NCBI GenBank assembly: GCA_037074765.1
Contig: JBAMDO010000072.1
Location: forward strand, 178,240-242,239
Direction: 5' to 3'
Source of the DNA: Mansonella perstans
Taxonomy: Eukaryota > Nematoda > Chromadorea > Rhabditida > Onchocercidae
DNA length: 64,000 bases
This document shows, piece by piece, positions 1 to 11,400 of the stretch (its first letter is position 1; each line of letters opens with the position of its first letter). Both the position numbers and the translations under genes were made by a program. The notes under the pieces are model-generated. The model did not search any database, was not told the origin of the DNA, and saw nothing but the letters and a program-made list of their open reading frames with translations.

Positions 1-870
1 ATCAACTCACGATTTAGGATACCTCGTAAAATTACGCAGACACCGTTCAGGATGAATCGGCTTTCAAAAGTTATCTGTAAGTGTTGTCGATTTATACTTT
101 TGCAACTCACTTATGAAAGCCAATCAAATTCAAAAAGTGCTTCAGTAGCTAAATGCAATCTATTTATTTTAACATCTCAACATTAAAAAGGATGAATTAT
201 TGAAATCGAATTTATTAGAAATGTTGAAGTCCTAAAAACCGCAAACGAATTGTAAATGGAATATTTCAGTAAGGATTTCTAGGCTAAAACAGCTGAAAAA
301 GTATAGCATTTTCGAAAGGCTTTTCTGTTCTCTTCAGAGAGACCGATATGCCTTGTAATACGCGTCGAACTTTTTAAATTACAACTTAATTAAGGATAAA
401 TTTCATTGTACCTCCTTTTGGTCAATGTAAAAGAAGATAAAGGAAAATCACTGTTATAACCAAACTGCGTGAATGTCTGAAAAAATCACGGATAATTTGA
501 AATTGAACTCTACACTATTTTCAAATTAGTCATAAAACCACTGAAAGAGAACAACGATATTATGTTAATTAGCCATCACGTGAAATTCAACAGTAAGGAC
601 AAATGATCTGTTTGATAACCGTAAATTTAAGGTCAAAATAAAGTTTTCTAACCCCTAAATATTTAACTATTGCTCAATTCCTTTCTCTTCGAACTGAAAG
701 ATAATTTTCCAAAAAAATTACATTTGTCTTTCATATTTTAGTAATTGAATACATTGAATTGAATAGTACGGAAATGTTATTTCCATAAATTCCAAAATTA
801 TTTTTTGGAACAGTGTTGAAGCAGCGGTAACAGATGACAGTGTTCTTAGTAAATACGAATAGATAGTAAG
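1..870 (-). pseudogene. Truncated copy of 3' half of the CBF-beta (bro-1-like) gene
   Basis: The first ~870 bases match, in the same order, the region around 41371-42240 that holds the last two exons of the intact CBF-beta homologue. The last exon runs off the window edge, and its splice acceptor is conserved near 70-80. The penultimate exon copy (about 416-481) is one base shorter than in the intact gene, so the reading frame is lost at its 3' end. Exons 1 and 2 are absent. A sister copy at 10447-11400 is nearly identical to this one. I read it as a duplicated gene fragment, not a working gene. Confidence 0.6.
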
Positions 871-1551
871 AGATATGACACACTGAATTCAAAGAGTTAA
901 ACGAAGAGAGCAAATTGATTTCAGATGAATCGCACTACTGTTAACAGTAGATTTCTCCGTCTTTTCTTAAAAGATAATTCGCCCTAAGGAAAAGTAAAGT
1001 TTGCGCTTTGCCGAATTCGGTGTGGCTCACTGGTACACGTTTGATGTGAAGGAAAAAATAAAGAGTTGGACGGAGATGGTTTTTCTAAAAACTACAATTT
1101 TATCGAAGTTCTCAACTGTGATAAACCTGTTCCTCCTTTTTTCGTCATAGGTGCTTTTTTCCTCTAACTATCACTTTCGACGATTAACAAAATTTTGAAA
1201 GGGCAAGGAAACATCGTTCAAAACTCTAAATGTGAACTCTTAATGACTAGAAAAATGCCTGTTGATTGGGCTTAATTATTGAATGCAAAAACTATGCAAA
1301 AAACTTCTGGTGAATAACCTTATATGATGCTCCGGGAATTAAAATTCAACAATTGAGTAGTTTTTGAGCCGGTTAGAATTCACTGCCTCCTTCATTTTCG
1401 AGATTTCATTCTCTTAAAATGGCTCTATTTAATTAAAAAGCATCTGTACAAGGAGCAGATTGTTATAACTTTCCTATTAATGATCGAGTTGATTTCTGTT
1501 GGATGAACAACAGTTTAAAAAATTCCAAAAAAGCAAATTTTAAAGTATTAT

Positions 1552-1791
1552 ATGCCAAAAAAATTACTACTTTTCAATCACTTTGTTATCGCATTATTTC
1601 AGTTATTTATCATAATAATTTGTCATAAAACAATCTTTTGCTCAGTTTTTGTATTTACTGGAAGTGTAGTCATCATTCAGTTTAATTTGATTTCAACTGA
1701 GGACAGAAAAAGGCAATTAACTGCTGAATGCTTCCTTTCACGGTACAATTGCTTGCATGTCAGTGATTTCAACGAAGTGGAAGTGGAATAA
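1552..1791 (+). CDS. Unrecognised 79-residue ORF, possibly a terminal exon
   Basis: The ORF starts ATGCCAAAAAAATTAC. It encodes a hydrophobic N-terminal half (about residues 4-45, Phe/Ile/Leu-rich) and a polar tail ending FLSRYNCLHVSDFNEVEVE. A near-identical copy lies at 12079-12318. A third, inverted and eroded copy at about 20345-20530 still keeps the frame of the tail. There is an AG acceptor-like site (TCATTCAG) before the tail, so only the last ~36 residues may be coding, as a 3' exon. The two good copies differ by several conservative amino-acid changes. I do not recognise the family. Confidence 0.3.
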   Translation: MPKKLLLFNHFVIALFQLFIIIICHKTIFCSVFVFTGSVVIIQFNLISTEDRKRQLTAECFLSRYNCLHVSDFNEVEVE

Positions 1792-2463
1792 TGATGTGCA
1801 ATTTTTTCAATTCTTCTTTTCAAATTTTCAAATGTATTTGTCTATTTCAACAAATAAATCTCCGTTTCAACCTTTTTCTACAAACAAGTACATCTACAAC
1901 ACATTTCTCTAATCTCCCTATCAATGACCAATTTCTTCATTCATTGATTGAATTGTGAATTAAATTAATTTTTAGAGAAAGTATCATTCTATGCTAGATG
2001 GAGTATGACCAGCACCTATTGGCTACACAAAGTAAACAAGAATGACCGTTCATAAGGCATATGTAATTCGCAGTATTATTGTGCTTCAACAGAAATTATT
2101 TAATAAGTTCAGCCCTTCTGATAATAAATTTTAAAGAATTCCAAGAACAAAAACATAGGAATACTGTGCAATTTTTAATTACATTGCTACTACAATATTT
2201 CAATCATTTAGTGAATAACTGACAATAAAACTACCAATAGATTCATTTATTGTAGTTTGCAAATTACTAGTCAGCATGGACACTGCAAAATACAACAGAG
2301 CTACGGAATATCGCATAGTTTTTCGACATGCTTGCAAGATTTATTCAGTTTACATTCTGTTTCAAAACTTGCTCATAAGACGCAAGATAATATCGATTTT
2401 GTATTTTTTTGCAAATTTAGACTCCCCAGAATAATAAAAAGGTTTTTGGAGAAAATAAAACAG

Positions 2464-3003
2464 TTAGCCACGAAAACTTCTAGAAAATCCTGGACGTTGT
2501 AAGTAATAAGGATAGTAATAGTAATAAGGATAGTAAGGATAGTAATAGTACGGATAACCAAAGCTTGGTTGCGAAAAAGTATTTGAGAAGCGTGAACCAA
2601 GTGTGCTTCCAGCAAGAAAACCCAGAGCAGCAGCCCCAAATAGACCCGAAAGACCTCTTCCGTCTCCAAAAATTCCTGGAAGTTGATTGCCATTTTGTCT
2701 GCGGTTCAGCGACTAAAATTTAAAAAATAAGCTATCACTGGGAACTTTACAATTAAATGAGCACTAATAAGAGAAATAAAACATACGTTATTGCCTGCCG
2801 TGTTACTGTTGTATGAGAACAGATTAAAATCAACATCAAGACCGAGCTGTGCATCTGTTTCAGCGATTGATATTACCATGCTAAACGAGAAGTGACACAT
2901 TAATAGGCAAATTAACTCAATGAATAATGTGATAATAGCACTTTAAGATTTTAACTTACATTGTTAAAGCAATGAAATACTTAATTGCAACAATTGACTG
3001 CAT
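2464..3003 (-). CDS. Small secreted Tyr/Pro-rich protein, copy 1 (128 aa)
   Basis: Three exons on the minus strand: 3003-2960, 2880-2787 and 2712-2464, joined in phase (2, then 0) with GTAAGT and GTATGT donors and TTTAG/TTTTAG acceptors. Residues 1-26 form a signal peptide ending near AETDA/Q. Next comes a spacer ending in AGNN, then SLNRRQNG, a glycine/alanine hydrophobic patch (LFGAAALGFLAGSTLG) and a tail of Tyr-Pro repeats (FGYPYYYYPYYPYYYYYPYY), ending FSRSFRG. An acceptor-like ATTGCAG lies 12 bases before the ATG and may take a spliced leader. I do not recognise the family; cuticle, mucin-like or antimicrobial roles are guesses. It belongs to a five-member cluster in this window. Confidence 0.75.
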
Positions 3004-3855
3004 AATAAATAATTCCTGCAATTACATAAAGTTGTATAATTGTGAAAAAGTTCACGTCTTCCGTGCATTCATGCTGAATAAAACTAGTATTGTGAGAAGT
3101 AAAGAAGTTTGTTTCCTTTGTGCTTTGTCCTAATGATTGGTGACTTTTTCACGCATTAATGGACAACGTGAACTGGCAAAAAGAATTATTATGAAAATGA
3201 TTTCAGCGTTGACTAAATTGAAATTGTCAAGCGAAGAGAGCCAATTGATTTTGTATGATTACAAAATTGGTAATATTTCTTTGTCTTTTTTAAACGACAA
3301 CTGGTCTTAAAGAAAAGTAAAGTTTGAGTTCCGCTGAATTCGGTTATGACTCACTAGTATATTTTTGATATGAAGGAAGAAATAAAGAGTTGGGCGAAGA
3401 CGGTTCCTTAGAAACTACGCCTTCTTTCGAAAAATGTTCAGCATTATGACTATGGTAAACTTATTTTTCCTATTCTACGTCATATGTGCTTTTTTCCTCT
3501 AAGTATCACTTTCGATGGCTAAAAAAATTTTGAAGTGGCAAGGAACCTTGCTCAAAAATCTAAATGTGAACTCTTAATGACTAGAAAAACTTCTTAATGA
3601 TTAGGTCTAATTATTGAATTGAAAAAAGTTGCCAGTTGAAATTTCATATTTGTGATGGTTTAAATATTGGAAATTTACTCATTAAATTTTTAATGGAGCT
3701 GTAATAAATGTCGCTAATTGTTATTTACAGATATTATATCATTTCTTTTATAATAATTATAGTATTTCTACCGTGCATTGCAACAGTTTGCTTTGAATAA
3801 TATCAATGTTTTCAGATGCATTTTCTACCCAAAATTCGAATGAAATAAAGCAAAA
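3004..3855. promoter_or_regulatory. Conserved upstream region of tyrosine-rich gene copy 1
   Basis: No gene is visible here. Much of the stretch recurs upstream of the other family members (13498-14000 and 29076-29700), including the segment with GCGAAGAGAGCC and the GAATTCGG segment followed by the run AAGAAATAAAGAGTTGG. Conservation over ~600 bases suggests that the promoter was duplicated along with the gene. No individual factor site can be named. Confidence 0.4.
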
Positions 3856-4251
3856 ATGATTTACATTCATGTCTTTGTAGACCAGAGAAAACTATTTACG
3901 ATTTCACGCTTTTTAAATGAAAAAAGCCATTATCACTTTCACTTATCACTTGTCACTTATTATCACCTATATTATCGCTTACACTATCTGCTGGAGCTGA
4001 ACATTATCACTTTCCTTCTTTCTCCGTTACCTCATTTCTTTCCATTTGCCGATTTCTTTGTAAATCCTACAGTTGCAGAAACTTGGCTAAGTAAATTGAA
4101 ATCTAGTTCGTTTGTAAGTTTCTATGAATTTCATCTGTGGAAAATTTGCATAAAAGAACCATTAGATTTTGAGGCCTCGCTCCAATCCGTTTTTCTTATT
4201 GCAATCAATTTATTTAAAAGTAATGCGCAGTACTCGGTTAATTTAAAATGA
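3856..4251 (+). CDS. Unrecognised 131-residue ORF of a duplicated family
   Basis: The ORF starts MIYIHVFVDQRKLFT and ends in a tail, KEPLDFEASLQSVFL through FKSNAQYSVNLK, that recurs in copies at 8847-9089 and 39310-39740 (both minus). Those copies are split between two frames. It is rich in aromatic and hydrophobic residues but shows no clear domain. The tail (PTVAETWLSKLKSSSFVSF) is the best-kept part. It could be the remains of a coding exon or a repeat that stays open by chance. Confidence 0.25.
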   Translation: MIYIHVFVDQRKLFTISRFLNEKSHYHFHLSLVTYYHLYYRLHYLLELNIITFLLSPLPHFFPFADFFVNPTVAETWLSKLKSSSFVSFYEFHLWKICIKEPLDFEASLQSVFLIAINLFKSNAQYSVNLK

Positions 4252-4984
4252 CTTGCTTGCTTGAAGAATTACAAGGAAATATTTTATCAAAAATTTTTTG
4301 CAGTACATAAGACCTCTAAATAATGAATTAATTGGTTGGAGTTTAATCTGATGGAACAGGTGTCGTGATTTGCATGTGTCTCTTTGAATTACAGCTATCT
4401 TGAAATTAAAACGTTGAAAATTGAATTAAATTGAACGGTTCGGAACACGCTGAAAACTACAAATAATAAAAAAATTGGCAGATTCTGGCCAACGATTCCG
4501 GATCGCTCGCATTGATTGTTCAACCATTGGAGTAAAAATAAATTAATATTCGATGAGAATATGTACTTGATGACATGTTGATGTTTTATGTGAATTATTC
4601 CAAACTCTACATGCTAATAATAAGAAATGTAAAACAGCGCATTTCATCTGTGGAAAATTTGCATAAAAGAACTATTAGATTTTGAGGCCTGCTCTAATCC
4701 GTTTTTCTGATTGCAATCAATTTATTTAAAAGTAATGCGCAGTACTCGGTTAATTAAAAATAACTGATGACTTGTTTGTATGAAGAATTATAAGAAAATA
4801 TTTTATCAAAACTTTTTGGCAATGCATAAGATCTCTTAATAATGAATTAGTTTTTTTTGGTTGTAGATTAATCTGATGGATCAGTTGTCGTAGTTTCCAT
4901 GTGTCTCTTAGTGTTCGGAAAGATCAAGACAGTGGCATGAATGCAATGACATTCATTAATTGTTGTCATTTATTATATTCATTT

Positions 4985-5335
4985 GCAACCATTTTTACTT
5001 TATTCTTTAAAATTTCAACTAAATTTTCAAGTAAAATTACAAAACGGTTAATAATATATGAAGGAACGTTGAAATTAGCAATAAAAACAATAAACAATTT
5101 CCATCAAAAAACACTGAAACAACTTCTGGACATGATTGGCTAATAGGATGAATCATATTTTCGCAACCATTTTTACTTTATTCCTTAAAATTTCAACTAA
5201 ATTTTCAAGTAAAATTACAAAACGGTTAATAATATATGAAGGAACGTTGAAATTAGCAATAAAAACAATAAACAATTTCCATCAAAAAACACTGAAACAA
5301 CTTCTGGACATGATTGGCTAATAGGATGCATCATA
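4985..5335. repeat. 178-bp tandem duplication (two near-identical units)
   Basis: The segment starting GCAACCATTTTTACTTTATT at 4985 is repeated from 5163 with almost no changes. Single copies occur at about 14627, 22800 (inverted) and 30132, so the tandem doubling is local and recent. It covers what is, on the minus strand, the C-terminal end and 3' flank of the unknown Cys-containing protein family. Confidence 0.85.
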
Positions 5336-5344
5336 ATTCACTAC

Positions 5345-5540
5345 GAAAAGCTTCATCAAATTTCGGATATGCATATGGCCAGTCACGACATTTCACATCA
5401 TTAGACTGAAACTTGATCTCCTCCAAATTAATATCACGTAGATCATGAAGAACCGTTCTCGGGTCACCTTTAATTTCATGATTCACTTGCATAAAACAGT
5501 TCTGCAATTTTTTGCTAATTTTTATACAATCCTGTAGAAT
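5345..5540 (-). pseudogene. Fragment of unknown Cys-containing protein family
   Basis: The minus-strand frame reads KKLQNCFMQVNHEIKGDP, then a segment with DINLEEIKFQSNDVKC and DWPYAYPKFDEAF, before a stop where related copies continue. It matches the more complete ORF at 14700-15068. Further copies lie at 22540-22710 (plus) and 30260-30470 (minus). The early stop and lost 3' part suggest a broken copy. The family is not recognised. Confidence 0.45.
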
Positions 5541-5880
5541 TTATTCATCATTTTTGTTCAATTTTTTAAAAGCATTATTAAGCAACTGAATTAAACCGAC
5601 ATAGTTTAACGGTTGTTATATGGGTTTCTAACAGTTCAGTTGAGGTATGACAGGATAAAACATTTAAAAGCTTCGTATAATCGCCGCGAATGTGCACTGA
5701 ACAGTATTCTTATTGGGCATACAATGGTGAGTAATATTTAAATATATCTTATGAACAAGCGGTTGTTATAAATTTTGTTTAAAAAAAATTCACAATTTAT
5801 ACAAGTCAGAATGACTTTATTGCTAAATTTTCAGTATCAGAACTTGTCACCCGGCTTGCTTTATTTCTCAGATATTTGTA

Positions 5881-6834
5881 TTAATGTGTCCTTCTAAGGT
5901 TTATGCCGGAACAAAAACAGGAAAAAAGAATGATTTTTGATTCGAAACTAACTTTCTGCGTATCTCTTTTGTTATTGGGCATACAATGATGAGTAATATT
6001 TAAATATATCTTATGATCTATAGCATGTCTAGTTCCATGCACCAAAAATTGACCGTCACGTGCGCTCAAAAAATAGTCGCTGTTCCGTAAGATACCTTTT
6101 GACACCTCTCCATACTTTATATCTATAAAAACGTCTCCAATTCTTTTTCAAAATCTTCTGAACGCCCATTGTTATTCATAGTATTTCTTGGCAGCAATAA
6201 AGTTTTAATTTTTTTAAGTAAATAAAGTAAAGATTGTTTCTTCTGCTTTTTCTTATCGACGAATTCTGAATCTAAACTCATATCTTTCTCATCCTAGATA
6301 ATTAAAATTCTTTGACAAAATAGAAATCAGCAAAATTTATTGCTTAAATAGCATTGATAAGCAGTTGTGATAATGAGTTGAAGCTCGACACATACGTCAA
6401 GAGGATACTAAATAAGCTGTATGAAAGCTGTAGACTTTTGGGCAGGCTAAGATCGGAAAAAGAGTAACGTTCAGCAAATTAATATATGTGAATGAAGATG
6501 ATGCATGATTATGTTGGAGAGAATTGTCATACAGAAGACCTTAATAATTTCTATTAATAAATCAAAACAGAAAAAAAGCGATGGAATGTTATGCGAAAAA
6601 TGCAAAGGCCTCTTCAAACTTTTAAATAAAATTTTTTAGGATAAGAAACTTGCATTTAACTTCTTCGAAAGAATTGAGTAGCACTGCATAAGCTGGCTTA
6701 TTATGACATAGCATTCTTCCCGTTATCACAATTTTATATAAAGATTTTGTCGCTTCAATTTCGAAATCATTTCCTTTCACCGCAGTAATCAATGTAACTA
6801 CTACCAATTCCACCAGAACACAGGAGTGCCTCAT
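5881..6834 (-). CDS. Transthyretin-like (TTL/TTR) family protein, best-preserved copy
   Basis: Exon 1 (6834-6661) encodes a hydrophobic signal-like start, then KIVITGRMLCHNKPAYAVLL, which fits the TTL N-terminal signature (V-x-G-x-L-x-C-x-x-K-P-A). It ends FEE before GTTAAA. The last exon, ending at 5881, encodes DGQFLVHGTRHAIDHKIYL followed by NITHHC and KRDTQKVSFE, which fits the TTL C-terminal half (an IYLNITHHC-type motif). Between them an AG/GATGAGAAAGATATG acceptor at 6293 opens a Lys-rich stretch (DEKDMSLDSEFVDKKK) whose donor I cannot place. TTL proteins are secreted, nematode-expanded proteins. Other copies in the window carry stops or frameshifts. Family call fairly firm; exon model incomplete. 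Confidence 0.6.
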
Positions 6835-7259
6835 ATATTATCTGAATTTACTTGGATCATATCTCGGTATGGATCATATCGAGCTTTTTTCTTCCTTAAA
6901 TAACTAAAGTAGCCCTCGAGACTAAGAGTCCTCGGTCAAGTTTGAAATTGCAGATATTAACCTGTAATTGGTGTTGCGCTACTAGTGCTAATAGTCAAAT
7001 AGTATCATCGTTGAAAGGAAGTGTCCATTCTACGTAAGAAATTGGCTTACAGTGATAAAGTAAACCAACCAGATATCTATATTGCTGAAATCTCGAATTG
7101 TCTAGGTATCTTTTGCAATGAAAAATGCAAGTGATAACTGATGTTCAGAAGGAACAAAATCATTTTATGCGAACTAGATCGCATGCAAATTTTTTACCAT
7201 CAGTAGAATGAGCATTCGTAACATTTAGAACTTGTGTAACTTGCATATATACTTGGTAT

Positions 7260-7346
7260 CCAACTGTTCAGCGACTTCCTGAAAAACTTTCCAACTGTTC
7301 AACGACTTCCTGAAAAACTTTCCAACTGTTCAGCGACTTCCTGACA
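7260..7346. repeat. 31-bp tandem repeat, about 2.8 units
   Basis: The unit CCAACTGTTCAGCGACTTCC plus TGAAAAACTTT occurs two full times and then partly, with one G-to-A change in the middle unit. The equivalent place near 26477 has a single copy, so this is a local expansion inside a duplicated block. Confidence 0.85.
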
Positions 7347-7349
7347 ATG

Positions 7350-8520
7350 ACGAGCATTCGATGAATAAGGCGAAAATAGACAGTTGTTTCTTACAAACTA
7401 CGATTTCTGTTGAAAAAAAGTACGACAAATTCATAATTAGAATAAACTTTGTTTTTCTCCCTTTTGTCACTACACTGTTTTCCTATACTCTTTTCTTCTT
7501 TAATTATTGCATTTTTTTCTCCAATCAAAATTAAATTTTCTAACTTCTAAATAATTAACTATTGATCTAAGAAATAATCATTAGTATTGGTAGTGAACCT
7601 TCGCTCAATAACTCCTATTCTCCCTAAACTGTCTTTTTCTCAATATCGCAGAATCGCTTATCTGGTTTCATTTTCAAAGAGATTCCTAAACTTTATATTT
7701 ACGGTCGCCGAAAACATTTCCACCACGCAATACTTGTTTTGAATTATGTAATACAACTGAAATCCACACGACTAACTTTTTCAACTATCTCAAGCACAGT
7801 ACATTTATTTAATTACCTTAATGTCGTTTGACGAAAAAATTTCTTGGGATGCTGACAGATGTAGTAGAAATAGTTATCCTAGTAAGCATAATTCCATGTT
7901 GCCAAGTGTCATCGGTAAGGAATTAGAAATTAGCGTGAGAACCAATTATTAGATAACAACAAAAATCGAAAACAATGTCTGTTTCATATCCACCATAATC
8001 ATCACAACAATTTATAAAACTACAGAGAAAATGAAAGAGAGAACTACATTTGACGCAGAAAGTCGGATCGAAAAACAACAATCTTGTGGTGATTACGGTG
8101 AACAAGATTCTACATGTAATAGAGGAGCATTACTGTCATTCTTGTCTTTTATGAATCGCGGTAGTGTGATTGTTTTCTGGAAAGAAAAAATATTTCCTGT
8201 GTTTGCTCAGTTTGCTTTAGTCTATTTTTGTCGTTGAAACTTTAAAAAAAAAAAGTGCAAAAACAGAGAATTGGTCGCACAATTAGTTTCTCACTTTATT
8301 GCTTTCAATCATTCCGCATTCGATTTTCTTGACGCCTTGAAAGATGACATCCGAATGAGGACCAAATGGAATAGCGAAATTCGATGCTATTAGTTGTATG
8401 CTTTATCTAAAATCAATTGGCTCCCCTCGCTTAACACTTCGAATATAGTCAACGATAAAATTATCTTCATAATAACTCATTTTTGTCAATTTACGTTATC
8501 CACTAATACGTGAAAAAGGA
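7350..8520. repeat. Decayed copy of the inverted-repeat arm sequence
   Basis: This stretch resembles parts of 16240-16430 and 18180-19110. It includes a broken version of the membrane ORF (7360-7540) and, on the minus strand at 8000-7825, a degraded copy of the short signal-peptide exon seen at 18613-18440, here with in-frame stops. At 8380-8520 is the usual upstream region of the tyrosine-rich gene, but the gene itself is missing: the sequence jumps to an unrelated block at about 8520. Confidence 0.55.
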
Positions 8521-9640
8521 AATTACGGCAATAGACTAATTAATCAGATTAACCTCCAATCAAAAAAAATTAATTCATTATTAAGAGGTCTTATGCACTG
8601 CCAGAAAAAGTTTTGATAAAATATTTCCTTATAATTCTTCATGCAAGCAAATCATCAGTTATTTTAAATTTATCGAACACTGTGCATTACTTTTAAATAA
8701 ATTGGTTGTAATCAGAAAAACGGATTGGAGCGAGGCCTCAAAATCTAATGGTTCTTTTACGCAAATTTTTCACAGAAGAAATTCGTAGAAGCTCACAAAT
8801 GAGCTAGGTTTCAATTTACTTGGCCAAGTTTCTGTAACTGTAGGATTTACAAAGAAATCGGCAGATGGAAAGAAACGAGGTAGCGGCAAATGAAGGAAAA
8901 TGATAATTTCAGCTTCAGTAGATAGAAGAGACATGATTTTTTCCCGTTTAAAAACATCGTAAACAGTTTTTTCTGGTCTACAAAAACATGAAGTATATCA
9001 TCTTCAAAGCATACTGTTGCAATGTTTGGTTGAAATACTATAATTATAAAAGAAATGATGTAATACCTGTAAATAAAAATTAGCGACATTTATTACAATT
9101 TCATTGAAATTTAATAATATTTTCTGCGAAATGAGTAAATTTCCCGCATTTAAACATTATAAATATGAAATTTTAACTGGTAAATTTTTTCAGAAATATT
9201 CGCCATATTTTGAAAAAAAAGCAATTGGTTTCAACAAATTTCGAAAATTTACATCTGTGCTGACAACAATGCTGATGGCAGCCTTATCTCGCTATAAAAT
9301 TTAAAAAATGTGAGCAGCGTGAAAATCATTTATCTATACGATGTAAGAGTAATGATATTACAACATTAAGAAAACTTAGGTGTAGCTGTTTTCCTGCCAT
9401 TAATTCGCATTAATTCGTCTTCAAGATTATCACCCTCTCCACTATTAGACATTGATAAGAACACTGATATCCGTTCTGGTGTAGCACTAGTAGTAGCAGC
9501 AATAGCAATAGCAATCAGCTGATCAGCTGATTGATGGTATTGGATGAGTATGTATTTCTAGAAATTGCACATTTCATTGTTCTTCGTTATTAGCATTAAA
9601 ATGCAAATTTCATTGCAGTATTATTTTGTGCTAGCTCATT
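8520..9640. repeat. Segmental duplication, direct copy of about 39170-40310
   Basis: The two stretches match closely from AATTACGGCAATAGACTAAT onward. The match includes minus-strand ORF remains (8847-9089 against 39498-39740), an ORF-like segment near 9104-9304, and the palindrome of half-site CAATCAGCTGA near the end. Similarity fades at about 9640/40310. In the 39 kb copy this block lies about 0.9 kb from the bro-1-like gene. In this copy the space before the bro-1 fragment is filled by a TTL fragment. Confidence 0.8.
9512..9533. repeat. Perfect 22-bp palindrome
   Basis: The half-site CAATCAGCTGA is followed directly by its exact reverse complement, after a run of AGCAAT repeats. It contains two CAGCTG E-box hexamers. 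The same palindrome is kept in the duplicated block at 40167-40188. Confidence 0.85.
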
Positions 9641-9689
9641 TCGAACCTATCATCAGCTAATGATTTAGTTTCAAGTGACTTGCACTTTT

Positions 9690-10290
9690 CACATAATATT
9701 CCATCGTTTTTTTCCGTTTTGATTTATTAATACAAATTATTAAGGTCTTCTGTATGACAATTCTCTCCAACACAACCATGCATCATCTTCATTCACATAT
9801 ATCAATTTGCTGAACGTTACTCTTTTTCCGATCTTAGCCTGCCCAAAGGTCTACAGCTTTCACGCAGCTTGTTTAGTATCCTCTTGACGTATGTGTCGAG
9901 CTTCAACTCATTATCACAACTACTTATCAATGCTATTTAAGCAATAAATTTTGCTGATTCCTATTCTGTCAAAGAATTTTATTTATCTAGGATGAGAAAG
10001 ATATGAGTTTAGATTCAGAATTCGTCGATAAGAAAAAGCAGAAGAAACAATCTTTACTTTATTTACTTAAAAAAATTAAAACTTTATTGCTGCCAAGAAA
10101 TACTATGAATAACAATGGGCGTTCAGAAGATTTTGAAAAAAAGATGTTTTTATGGATATAAAGTATGGAAAGATGTCAAAAGGTATTTTTACGAAACAGC
10201 GACTATTTTTTGAGAGGACTTGGCGGTCAATTTTTTGCATGGAACCAAATGTGCTATGGACCATAAGATCATTCTTTTATTAGTTTTTCA
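9690..10290 (+). pseudogene. TTL gene fragment, inverted relative to 5.9-6.6 kb
   Basis: The sequence is the reverse complement of about 6040-6600. It holds the acceptor and the DEKDMSLDSEFVDKKK stretch (from about 9991), then a diverged version of the SKGI...RNSDYF segment with indels (10160-10260). No TTL exon 1 is attached, and the last exon stops after the segment equivalent to the HGT motif. It sits between the 39-kb-type block and the bro-1 fragment, so it was inserted into, or replaced, that interval. Confidence 0.5.
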
Positions 10291-10446
10291 CAATTTATAC
10301 AATAATTTATACAAGTCAGAATGACTTATTTGCTAAATTTTCACTATCAGAACTTGTCACCAGCTTCTTTAATATCTCACATATTTGTATCAATTTGTCC
10401 TTCATAAAAAACGTATCAAGTTTCATGCCAATCACCATTCTGCTTT

Positions 10447-11400
10447 TCACTGTTGCATCGCTTGTTGTCGATGAATCTCTTCTTCGGCAGCCTTTTCTTC
10501 ACCAAACTGTAAAGTGCTGAAATCTGTCATCAACTCACGATTTAGGATACCTCGTAAAATTACGCAGACACCGTTCAGGATGAATCGGCTTTCAAAAGTT
10601 ATCTGTAAGTGTTGTCGATTTATACTTTTGCAACTCACTTATGAAAGCCAATCAAATTCAAAAAGTGCTTCAGTAGCTAAATGCAATCTATTTATTTTAA
10701 CATCTCAACATTAAAAAGGATGAATTATTGAAATCGAATTTATTAGAAATGTTGAAGTCCTAAAAACCGCAAACGAATTGTAAATGGAATATTTCAGTAA
10801 GGATTTCTAGGCTAAAACAGCTGAAAAAGTATAGCATTTTCGAAAGGCTTTTCTGTTCTCTTCAGAGAGACCGATATGCCTTGTAATACGCGTCGAACTT
10901 TTTAAATTACAACTTAATTAAGGATAAATTTCATTGTACCTCCTTTTGGTCAATGTAAAAGAAGATAAAGGAAAATCACTGTTATAACCAAACTGCGTGA
11001 ATGTCTGAAAAAACCACGGATAATTTGAAATTGAACTCTACACTATTTTCAAATTAGTCATAAAACCACTGAAAGAGAACAACGATATTATGTTAATTAG
11101 CCATCACGTGAAATTCAACAGTAAGGACAAATGATCTGTTTGATAACCGTAAATTTAAGGTCAAAATAAAGTTTTCTAACCCCTAAATATTTAACTATTG
11201 CTCAATTCCTTTCTCTTCGAACTGAAAGATAATTTTCCAAAAAAATTACATTTGTCTTTCATATTTTAGTAATTGAATACATTGGATTGAATAGTACGGA
11301 AATGTTATTTCCATAAATTCCAAAATTATTTTTTGGAACAGTGTTGAAGCAGCGGTAACAGATGACAGTGTTCTTAGTAAATACGAATAGATAGTAAGAG
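10447..11400 (-). pseudogene. Copy of 3' half of the CBF-beta (bro-1-like) gene
   Basis: The last exon copy encodes ITFESRFILNGVCVILRGIL and on to RQQAMQQ, then a stop about 17 codons before the end of the intact protein, where the duplication breaks off (about 10450). The penultimate exon copy (about 10944-11009) keeps its acceptor and the TFTQFGYNSDFPLSS part. It is one base short compared with 41774-41839, so it would leave the frame. Exons 1 and 2 are missing. It is close to identical with the copy at 1-870 and less like the parent at 41.2-42.2 kb. Confidence 0.7.

Larger units (their letters stand above)
1..5540. repeat. Segmental duplication, direct copy of about 10529-15030
   Basis: Positions 1 onward match 10529 onward almost base for base through the bro-1 fragment, the 79-codon ORF and the tyrosine-rich gene. 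The match continues less exactly, with indels, through the gene's upstream region, the 3.9-4.25 kb ORF region and the Cys-protein fragment. The first 3 kb look about 97% alike by eye; after that divergence and small deletions grow. The unit therefore carries one tyrosine-rich gene plus a broken piece of bro-1. Confidence 0.8.
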
